DNA of 9,075 nt from positions 1 through 9,075 of the forward strand of contig JACQMA010000159.1 of assembly GCA_016203825.1 (NCBI GenBank), written 5' to 3'. The notes below the pieces were generated by a model. That model was given only the letters and a program-made list of their open reading frames with translations, ran no database searches and was not told where the DNA came from. Below are positions 1-5,820 of the stretch, piece after piece (position 1 is the stretch's first letter; each line of letters starts with the position of its first letter). Source of the stretch: Deltaproteobacteria bacterium. Lineage in GTDB: Bacteria > UBA10199 > 2-02-FULL-44-16. Made by a program: the position numbers and the translations under genes.

Positions 1-37
1 CATGACTCCCTCCCTGACCACCCCTTAGGCGATCAAT

Positions 38-739
38 TTGGAAGTTTCAAGCTCTCCAGTTTTTGGGGTCAAGACCGGTGCCTACCCTGGAGCAGTTCCG
101 TTCATAAGCGACCAAGAACGGTGGCGAAATTACATCCTGAGCAGCATCATTGAGCCAGTTCTGGGAAAGGATATTCTGGGACAACATCCAGTCAACAGCC
201 CTGCGCTCTTTCGGCAAACATTTGAATTGGCCGTTCACTACCCCGCCCAGGTTATAAGTTTTCAGAAACTTTTAGGACAACTCCAAGACCGTGGAAATGC
301 GGCAACGATTAAACATTATTTAACCCTCTTTGAACAAAGTTATCTTCTTCTCCTCTTGAAAAAATATAACGGCTCCGCCATTCAAACACGAGGTTCAAGT
401 CCAAAGATCGTTGTTCTGAATCAGGCGCTCATCCACGCCTACCAAACACAGGACCGCATCGATCGAGAGCCCGGGTGGTACGGTCATGTGGTCGAGTCTG
501 TCATGGGGGCGCACCTTCATCGTGTTCCCGGGGGCGAACTCTTCTACTGGCGCGAGGGGAAAGACGAAGTGGATTATGTTCTGAAGACGCCGCAGGAGAC
601 GATTGCCATTGAAATCAAATCCGGTGTGCGCCGAAAGGGGAAGGGTGTTCAGGCTTTTTCACGTCGTTATCCCCATATTCGCTGTGAAACGTGGGATATC
701 GAGCGGTGCCTGCATTTTCTTTCCCACGGCACACTCTAA
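38..739 (+). CDS. C-terminal part of a DUF4143 AAA+ ATPase, N-terminally truncated (possible pseudogene)
   Basis: The 233-residue reading frame matches the C-terminal half of the large AAA+ ATPase/DUF4143 family. A GAYPGA motif (residues 14-19, GGYPGA in the family) is followed by an RWRNYI...EPVLGKDIL segment, then a winged-helix-like region (LLGQLQDRGNAATIKHYL, about 79-95) and the family's RGSSPKIVVLN block (118-128). The C-terminus has a PD-(D/E)xK nuclease-like core: E152/E153, D179 in EVDY and the E192-I-K194 triad. Full family members run about 370-450 residues and carry an N-terminal P-loop domain that is absent here. A TAG stop at 26-28 closes the frame, and the only start upstream of the motif is a TTG without a Shine-Dalgarno sequence. 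Frame 1 is open from base 1 and reads QFGSFKLSSFW near 34-66, which fits the family just before GAYPGA, so a frameshift near base 70 is plausible. Such proteins are often accessory and mobile; the role here is unknown. Confidence 0.72.
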   Translation: MEVSSSPVFGVKTGAYPGAVPFISDQERWRNYILSSIIEPVLGKDILGQHPVNSPALFRQTFELAVHYPAQVISFQKLLGQLQDRGNAATIKHYLTLFEQSYLLLLLKKYNGSAIQTRGSSPKIVVLNQALIHAYQTQDRIDREPGWYGHVVESVMGAHLHRVPGGELFYWREGKDEVDYVLKTPQETIAIEIKSGVRRKGKGVQAFSRRYPHIRCETWDIERCLHFLSHGTL

Positions 740-792
740 TTTCACAACTTGCGCTATCCTGGAGAATCCTGGTGTTTTCCCCAAATCTCCAA

Positions 793-821
793 TTGACAGG
801 TCCCAGCGGGCGGGGTAGAGG
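793..821 (+). promoter_or_regulatory. Candidate sigma-70-type promoter for the small secreted protein gene
   Basis: A perfect TTGACA lies at 793-798. A 17-bp spacer separates it from TAGAGG at 816-821, which matches the -10 consensus only in part. It sits about 30 bp before the start codon, in the only intergenic space before the secreted protein gene. The -35 box and spacing are good and the -10 box is weak, so this is a candidate only. Confidence 0.4.
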
Positions 822-836
822 GCGCGACCTAACCCT

Positions 837-844
837 AAAGGAGG
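837..844 (+). promoter_or_regulatory. Strong Shine-Dalgarno sequence (AAAGGAGG)
   Basis: AAAGGAGG, almost a full anti-SD complement, ends 4 nt before the ATG at 849. It fixes that start codon and predicts efficient translation. The genes of the following operon show much weaker ribosome-binding sites. Confidence 0.8.
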
Positions 845-848
845 CAAT

Positions 849-1352
849 ATGAAGAAAGTAGCATTTATGGCAGTTCTCGCGGTGGCGACCGCAGGTTTTG
901 CCGCCACCCCCGTCACGTTCAAGGACGGAAACTACACCGGCACGATCAAGTCGGTGAGTGCAGGTCTGAATGGCAAGAAGGCGACGTTAACGGCAAAGAC
1001 AGCAGGTGACACGACAACCCTGACCTTCAAGCTCGATGGAGATGCGGGACGGGAAGAATGGGTCATCGCCGGCAACAAGCTCGTGCAGACCGAATATGAT
1101 GCCGCGAACAAGCCGACCGCCAAGTACAGCGCAACGTTGACCAAGTCGGGCACGAACGAAGCCACGTTCGCCGTTGATTGCACAGATCGTGCAAAAAATG
1201 TGTGCGACAACAACATCCCGGGCAACGTGACCTGGACGCTGAAGACGGTTGATGGCCAAGCCTGGTACATCGTCAATGGTCCCCAGGACAAGACGGTTGC
1301 GAATTCGCCGGTGGTTGAACGCCATAACATGGCCTTCACCTTCGCGAACTAA
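849..1352 (+). CDS. Small secreted protein of unknown function, beta-rich
   Basis: This 167-residue protein is not recognised as a member of any named family. It begins with a textbook Sec signal peptide: MKK, then a hydrophobic stretch (residues 4-17), with cleavage likely after A18 or A19. The mature part of about 148 residues is rich in Thr, Lys, Asn and Ala and in alternating polar/hydrophobic segments (TATLTF-like strands), suggesting a beta-sandwich or barrel-like fold. Two cysteines, C111 and C119, flank a short DRAKNV loop and could form a disulfide in the periplasm or outside the cell. No lipobox Cys, membrane anchor or prepilin motif is visible, so a soluble exported protein is expected. 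The strong Shine-Dalgarno sequence and candidate promoter suggest an abundant product. The hairpin at 1384-1409 may end its transcript. Function cannot be assigned; export is well supported. Confidence 0.82.
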   Translation: MKKVAFMAVLAVATAGFAATPVTFKDGNYTGTIKSVSAGLNGKKATLTAKTAGDTTTLTFKLDGDAGREEWVIAGNKLVQTEYDAANKPTAKYSATLTKSGTNEATFAVDCTDRAKNVCDNNIPGNVTWTLKTVDGQAWYIVNGPQDKTVANSPVVERHNMAFTFAN

Positions 1353-1383
1353 CGCAAGAAAAAAGTTCAATCAGATTCTTTAC

Positions 1384-1409
1384 AAATGGCGCCAGACATG
1401 GCGCCATTT
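1384..1409 (+). terminator. Hairpin between the secreted protein gene and tmk; possible intrinsic terminator
   Basis: AAATGGCGCC (1384-1393) and GGCGCCATTT (1400-1409) form a perfect 10-bp stem with a 6-nt AGACAT loop. The following bases, GCTTTATAT, are only moderately T-rich, so this would be a weak or leaky terminator. It lies 32 bp after the upstream stop codon and only 7 nt before the tmk ATG, covering the place where a ribosome-binding site would be expected. It may act as a terminator, as an attenuating element for tmk, or as both. Confidence 0.55.
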
Positions 1410-1416
1410 GCTTTAT

Positions 1417-2070
1417 ATGGAGCACGGTCTTTTTATCACCTTTGAAGGTATCGAGGGTTGCGGCAAGTCGACGCAACTCAAGCTCGTGGCCGATGACCTC
1501 AAGGCCAAGGGGTGCGATGTCGTCACAACACGCGAGCCAGGTGGCACTGTGATTGGCGATCAGATTCGCCGGATTCTTCTTGCCCCGGAACATAAGAACC
1601 TCGAACCCCTTGCGGAACTTTTTTTGTATGCGGCGGCCCGTGCCCAGCACGTTCACGAGTTGATCCGGCCGGAACTTGCTCGAGGAAAAGTTGTGCTCTG
1701 TGATCGGTATGTCGATGCGACACGCGCCTACCAAGGTGCGGCTCGTCAGATCGACCCACAGATTTTAGAGAGACTCATCGACGTCCCGACGGGGGGGCTC
1801 ATGCCAACGCTGACGCTCATTCTTGATTGTCCTGTGGAGGTTGGTCTTCGTCGTGCCGTGACGCGCAACGCGCAGCACCCCACGACGAAAGAAGACCGCT
1901 TTGAACGTGAAGCGCGCGATTTTCACGAACGGGTACGCCTTGGGTATCTGGCAATTGCAAAGCAAGAACCAAAACGGGTCAAGATCATCGATGCCACCGG
2001 AAGTGTGGAATCGATTCATCAGACCATTCTCCAAGAGGTTGACCGTGTGGTCCACAATTCTCGGGCATGA
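1417..2070 (+). CDS. tmk: Thymidylate kinase (dTMP kinase)
   Basis: This enzyme phosphorylates dTMP to dTDP with ATP, in the cytoplasmic dTTP pathway. The 217-residue product has the normal family length. The P-loop is FEGIEGCGKST (residues 9-19), followed by the TREPGGT motif (38-44) and the DRY dTMP-binding motif (D96-R97-Y98) leading into the family AYQG segment (104-107). The LID region around 150-163 contains DRFERE, and the tail has the usual RVRLGYL and IDA motifs. The ATG at 1417 gives the typical short N-terminus before the first strand. The frame stays open upstream, but that stretch overlaps the secreted protein gene and resembles nothing. No Shine-Dalgarno sequence is visible at 1417, and an in-frame TTG at 1408 is an alternative start. 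The 3' end overlaps holB by 26 bp. The frame continues intact through a G7 run at 1791-1797. Confidence 0.96.
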   Translation: MEHGLFITFEGIEGCGKSTQLKLVADDLKAKGCDVVTTREPGGTVIGDQIRRILLAPEHKNLEPLAELFLYAAARAQHVHELIRPELARGKVVLCDRYVDATRAYQGAARQIDPQILERLIDVPTGGLMPTLTLILDCPVEVGLRRAVTRNAQHPTTKEDRFEREARDFHERVRLGYLAIAKQEPKRVKIIDATGSVESIHQTILQEVDRVVHNSRA

Positions 2071-2995
2071 ACACCAAATTGCGCAACTCCAGCAAACCCT
2101 CGCTGGAGGAAAGATGTCGCACGCCTCTCTTTTGTCGGGCTTGCGCGGCATCGGAAAACATCGTGTTGCGACCGTGATGGCCATGGCCCTCACGTGCCAA
2201 ACGACAACGCCCTGTGGTACGTGTGCCAGTTGTCGCAAAATTGAGAAACGCCAACACCCCGATGTTTTTTTTCTCGCCCCCGATGGCGACTGGGTGAAGA
2301 TCGAGCAGATTCGTACGCTGACGGCTCAACTCCAGCTTCATTCCCTCGAAGGCAAAGCAAAGGTGGTTATCATGGACGATGTCGATCGGATGACCGAGTC
2401 GGCTGCCAATGCCCTTCTCAAAACTCTCGAAGAGCCGCCACCCTCAACCTATTTTTTCCTCGTGACCCCACACCCCCACCGACTTGTGGCCACGATTCGC
2501 TCGCGCTGTCAGGGGATCACGTTTTCTCCGCTCGCAGAGAAGGAAATAGGAACCTACCTGACGAAGCACGCAGAGAAGGATCGTGATACGGCACTGCGCC
2601 TTGCGTCCATTTCCCAGGGAAGTTTAGGAACGGCATGCACGCTTGACCTTGATGTCCTCGATGAGACCCTTACCCAATTTGCAGCCCTGTTTCAAAAATC
2701 TTCGAATGCAGATGTCCTTGAGGTTGCCCATGAATGGTCACATACGGAAGAGGGTGTGCATCTGATCGTGGAAAGTCTCGCCGGTCTTTATCGCGATGCG
2801 CTGCTTCAGCAGACCCAAGGTTCGAAGGCCGCTCCACTTCATCCTCGACATGCACTTCCAAAACTTTCATCCGAGACACTCGATGCGGCCTTTGTGGCAC
2901 TTCATCGGACCCAGGCGCTCCTTGCCACGACGGCAAATAAACAGTTGCTGTTTGAGGATCTTCTGTTTACTCTGCTTCCCTCGTCGTCCTCATGA
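2045..2995 (+). CDS. holB: DNA polymerase III delta' subunit (clamp loader)
   Basis: Delta' is a subunit of the clamp-loader complex that places the sliding clamp on DNA. The 316-residue product has the N-terminal AAA+ fold: a GLRGIGK Walker A-like loop (32-38), four zinc-ligand cysteines C51, C57, C60 and C63 in a Cx5CxxCxxC knuckle, a Walker B-like VVIMDDVDRM (107-116), the NALLKTLEEPP block (122-132) and the clamp-loader RSRC motif (152-155). The residue after the P-loop Lys is His rather than Ser/Thr, in keeping with a delta' that does not hydrolyse ATP. The C-terminal third is the poorly conserved helical collar domain. I chose the GTG at 2045 because the product then starts at WSTILGHEHQ, and AGAGG at 2034-2038 sits 6 nt upstream. 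The longer frame from 1901 would run through tmk. The stop overlaps ricT by 4 bp (ATGA). Confidence 0.92.
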   Translation: MWSTILGHEHQIAQLQQTLAGGKMSHASLLSGLRGIGKHRVATVMAMALTCQTTTPCGTCASCRKIEKRQHPDVFFLAPDGDWVKIEQIRTLTAQLQLHSLEGKAKVVIMDDVDRMTESAANALLKTLEEPPPSTYFFLVTPHPHRLVATIRSRCQGITFSPLAEKEIGTYLTKHAEKDRDTALRLASISQGSLGTACTLDLDVLDETLTQFAALFQKSSNADVLEVAHEWSHTEEGVHLIVESLAGLYRDALLQQTQGSKAAPLHPRHALPKLSSETLDAAFVALHRTQALLATTANKQLLFEDLLFTLLPSSSS

Positions 2996-3945
2996 ACACA
3001 CCCGGACCAGAAACCCAAGAGATGCGACTCGCCGTTGGCGTTCAATACCGAACCGCCAGCACGATTTACACTTATCTCACGGACGATGAAGCCTTAAGCT
3101 CCGGTGATCGGGTGATGGTAGAATCGGAGCTTGGTCGCGGCATGGCGACGGTGATTGTTCCGCCCCGTCAGGTTCCCAAGGCGAGTCTCCCCTCGAACGT
3201 CAGAAAACTTCTTCACCGGGCGTCGCCAGAAGAAATTCATGGGGAAAACCTCAAACGCGAAAAAGCCTTGGCGTGTTTTCGTGTCGCCGACGCCTTGACA
3301 CACGAATATCAACTTCCACTCAAGCTCGTCGATGGTGAACTCGTTGAGGACGGAAAAAAGATTCGTTTTGTTTTCAGTGCTGAGGATCGGATTGATTTTC
3401 GTGGTCTCGTGAAGGATTTGGCTCGACAGTTGAACCTTCGCATTGAAATGATTCAAGTCGGGGCGAGGGATGAAACAAAATATCGTGGCTGTCTTGGTGC
3501 CTGCGGTCAGGTGACCACGTGTTGCTCAACCTTCTTAAGACAATTTCGTCCGATTTCGATTGGCATGGCCAAGGCGCAAGGTCTGGCCCCGAATCCGGCA
3601 AAGCTCACGGGACTTTGTGGAAAGCTCAAATGCTGTTTGGCCTATGAGCAAGAGCAATACCTCGAGGCACGCAAAGACCTCTTGAAGATGGGTGCCGTTG
3701 TACGGACGCCGCGCGGAGTTGGAAAAATTGCCGCGATCAATATTCTTGCGCGACAATACTCTCTTCGCCTCGACGAGGGTGGGGAAAGCCGCTTCGCCGC
3801 TGCAGAGTGTACTCCTTTGAGTTCTGCTGAACGAACCGCGCGTGATCGGGCTCTCGAGATGCAGCGAGGAAAAGAGCAAGAAGCGCGTGAAGAAAAAGAG
3901 ATGAAGCGAGAGAAACGTCAGAGCCGCCTCCGTGAAAAAAAATAA
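2992..3945 (+). CDS. ricT: PSP1 domain protein, RicT (YaaT)-like
   Basis: The 317-residue product carries the PSP1 domain found in RicT/YaaT. In Bacillus, RicT joins RicA and RicF in an Fe-S-containing complex that stimulates RNase Y-dependent RNA maturation. Signature features are FVFSAEDRIDFRGLVKDLA (127-145) and a cysteine-rich block: C167, C171, C177-C178, then C209 and C214-C215 in the CGKLKCCLAYE motif. These are the family's conserved cysteines. N-terminal residues 11-60 look like the usual beta-rich start. The last 40 residues are highly charged (repeated E, K and R) and probably form a helix. The neighbour holB is a conserved association in Firmicutes and several other phyla, which supports the call. 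No ricA or ricF is in the window, so the partners and exact function in this organism are inferred. The ATG overlaps the holB stop (ATGA) without a Shine-Dalgarno sequence, implying coupled translation. Confidence 0.9.
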   Translation: MNTPGPETQEMRLAVGVQYRTASTIYTYLTDDEALSSGDRVMVESELGRGMATVIVPPRQVPKASLPSNVRKLLHRASPEEIHGENLKREKALACFRVADALTHEYQLPLKLVDGELVEDGKKIRFVFSAEDRIDFRGLVKDLARQLNLRIEMIQVGARDETKYRGCLGACGQVTTCCSTFLRQFRPISIGMAKAQGLAPNPAKLTGLCGKLKCCLAYEQEQYLEARKDLLKMGAVVRTPRGVGKIAAINILARQYSLRLDEGGESRFAAAECTPLSSAERTARDRALEMQRGKEQEAREEKEMKREKRQSRLREKK

Positions 3946-5488
3946 GAAATTCTACATCACGACCGCCATCGATTATGTGAATAGCCTTCCGCATATTGGA
4001 ACGGCCTACGAAAAGATCGGTGCTGACGTCCTTGCGCGGTGGTATCGTCTCGAAGGCTATGACGTCCATTTTCAGATGGGCAATGATGAACACAGTGCCA
4101 ACGTCCAGAAGGCGGCCGCAACTGCGGCTTTAAGTCCCAAGGTGTACTGCGATGGTATGCGTGAAAAGTTTGAGGCTGTCTGGAAAAAACTCGATATTTC
4201 GTATGATGGTTTTATTCAGACGTCCGATCCGCATCATGCGCAGGGCGTGCAAAAACTCTTCAAAACGATCCTCGACAAAGGGGATATTTACAAGGGTCAC
4301 TACGAAGGTTGGTACTGCGAATCGTGCGAAGCCTATTACACCGAGAAGGATCTTACCGACGGACTGTGCCCTCATCACAAGGTGAAACCCACGTGGCTCG
4401 CCGAAGATAATTTCTTCTTTACCCTCTCTCGTTATCGTGAACGCTTGCAGGAACACATCAAGGCACATCCGGAGTTCATTCAGCCGGAGATTCGGCGAAA
4501 TGAAATTCTTGCTCTCCTTGAAGAAGGCCTTCAGGATGTTTCGGTGTCACGTGGTGAAGGGACATGGGGCATTCCGCTTCCCAACGATCCGACCCACGTC
4601 GTCTATGTCTGGTTTGATGCTTTGATTAATTACATGACGGCGATTGGTTACAGTTGGAATGAAACTCCCTTCAAACGCTGGTGGCCAGCGAACCTCCATG
4701 TGATTGGAAAAGACATTACGCGTTTTCATGGTGTCATTTGGCCGGCCATGCTGATGAGTGCTGGACTTCCCTTGCCGCAAACAGTTTTTGGTCACGGGTT
4801 TATCTCCTTCAAGGGCGAAAAAATGAGTAAGTCCTTGGGAAATGTGGTGACCCCACTCGATGTGGTCGATACGTATGGTGCCGACGCCCTTCGGTATTAT
4901 CTCCTTCGAGAAGGGAGTTTCGGACGCGATGGAGATTTTACGTGGGACAATTTTATCAGCCGTTACAATGGCGATCTCGCCAACGGTCTTGGCAATATCG
5001 TGAGTCGGACGGTCGGAATGGTCACTCGATTTTTGAGCGGAACGGTTGGTCCCCCCAATGAGAAAAAACCACTTTTTGCAGAAGCGATCCTTGACCTCCC
5101 GTCACGCTTACGCAGTGAACTTGCCTACGATAAAGGTGATATCGGATTCCACAATGCTCTCGCAGCGATCTGGGAGGCATGTGCCGCCATCGATCGCGCC
5201 ATCAACGACGCGAAACCATGGGAGATGGCCAAGCGTAGCGAAACCAAGGCCATCGGAGAACTCCTCGCGCATGTTGTCGAGGGCCTTCGGATCGTGACCA
5301 TCGTCCTTGGTCCGTTTCTTCCCCAAACGGCACCAAAAATATGGAAGGCGCTAGGGCTTGAAGCGCTTGGGACCTTTGAAAAACAAATGCTCTCATCCTG
5401 CGATGCATGGGGTAGCATTGATCGTGCGATCACGATCCCACCGGTGACGCCTTTATTTCCGAGGATTGAAAAAAGAGGTGAGGCATGA
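3932..5488 (+). CDS. metG: Methionyl-tRNA synthetase, catalytic subunit lacking the fused C-terminal tRNA-binding domain
   Basis: MetG charges tRNA(Met) with methionine. The 518-residue class I synthetase has PHIGT (20-24, the HIGH-like motif), a GNDEH segment (50-54), a single zinc knuckle with C129, C132, C146 and H149, WFDALINY (227-234), the HVIGKDITRFH block (256-266) and KMSKS (297-301). The anticodon-binding helical domain covers about 335-490. The protein stops just after PLFPRIEK, the point where many bacterial MetRS continue into a linker and a tRNA-binding OB fold; that domain is the next gene instead. The GTG at 3932 is the only usable start, since a stop lies in frame at 3902-3904 and the HIGH region follows at once. 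It overlaps ricT by 14 bp, includes an A8 run and has no clear Shine-Dalgarno sequence, so coupling to ricT is likely. Confidence 0.96.
   Translation: MKKNKKFYITTAIDYVNSLPHIGTAYEKIGADVLARWYRLEGYDVHFQMGNDEHSANVQKAAATAALSPKVYCDGMREKFEAVWKKLDISYDGFIQTSDPHHAQGVQKLFKTILDKGDIYKGHYEGWYCESCEAYYTEKDLTDGLCPHHKVKPTWLAEDNFFFTLSRYRERLQEHIKAHPEFIQPEIRRNEILALLEEGLQDVSVSRGEGTWGIPLPNDPTHVVYVWFDALINYMTAIGYSWNETPFKRWWPANLHVIGKDITRFHGVIWPAMLMSAGLPLPQTVFGHGFISFKGEKMSKSLGNVVTPLDVVDTYGADALRYYLLREGSFGRDGDFTWDNFISRYNGDLANGLGNIVSRTVGMVTRFLSGTVGPPNEKKPLFAEAILDLPSRLRSELAYDKGDIGFHNALAAIWEACAAIDRAINDAKPWEMAKRSETKAIGELLAHVVEGLRIVTIVLGPFLPQTAPKIWKALGLEALGTFEKQMLSSCDAWGSIDRAITIPPVTPLFPRIEKRGEA
5475..5483 (+). promoter_or_regulatory. 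Shine-Dalgarno sequence for the tRNA-binding protein
   Basis: GAGGTGAGG lies inside the last codons of metG, just before the ATG at 5485. It holds two overlapping SD cores. It fixes the start and suggests independent as well as coupled translation of the small subunit. Confidence 0.65.
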
Positions 5489-5820
5489 CAGACGAAACAA
5501 TCGACATCACCGATTTTGCGAAGATCGATTTACGCGTGGCAGAAATTCTGACCGCCGAAAGGGTGGAAGGGACAGAGAAACTCGTCAAACTCGAGATTTC
5601 TTTAGGTGAGGAGAGTCGACGACAGATCGTCGCGGGCATTGCCCAGCACTATACGCCGGAAGAATTGATCGGGAAACGGATCGTGGTGGTGGCGAACCTG
5701 AAACCTGCGAAACTGCGCGGCGTCGAATCGCAGGGCATGCTGCTGGCTGCATCCGATGGCCAGACCATCTCCATCCTCACGCCGCTTAAGGCTGTGGCCG
5801 TGGGATCGAAGGTAAAATAG
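5485..5820 (+). CDS. tRNA-binding protein, separate MetRS beta-type domain (Trbp111-like)
   Basis: This 111-residue protein is a free-standing tRNA-binding OB fold of the Trbp111/EMAPII/MetG C-terminal family. Visible signatures are FAKIDLRVAEI (11-21), EKLVKLEISLGE (31-42), RQIVAGIAQHYTPEELIGK (46-64), VVVANLKPAKLRGVESQGML (67-86) and the closing ILTPLKAVAVGSKV. In fused MetRS this domain dimerises and helps hold tRNA(Met). Aquifex aeolicus is known to carry it as a separate 111-residue protein. The 4-bp overlap with metG strongly suggests it serves as the second MetRS subunit. CsaA, a related putative secretion chaperone, is an alternative name for such OB folds, but the context argues for MetRS. 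The last 35 bp overlap the 3' end of the opposite-strand metalloprotease gene. Confidence 0.9.
   Translation: MTDETIDITDFAKIDLRVAEILTAERVEGTEKLVKLEISLGEESRRQIVAGIAQHYTPEELIGKRIVVVANLKPAKLRGVESQGMLLAASDGQTISILTPLKAVAVGSKVK

Noticed and set aside
932..1339. 135-codon minus-strand frame within the small secreted protein gene
   Set aside because: It is a shadow of a plus-strand gene that has a signal peptide and a strong SD; no start signal is seen for the antisense frame.
1791..1797. G7 homopolymer in tmk as a possible phase-variation tract
   Set aside because: The run is short, lies inside an essential housekeeping gene, and the frame and family match are intact on both sides.
2264..2271. T8 run in holB as a slippage site
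   Set aside because: The reading frame continues with good delta' similarity across it, and no alternative product is plausible.
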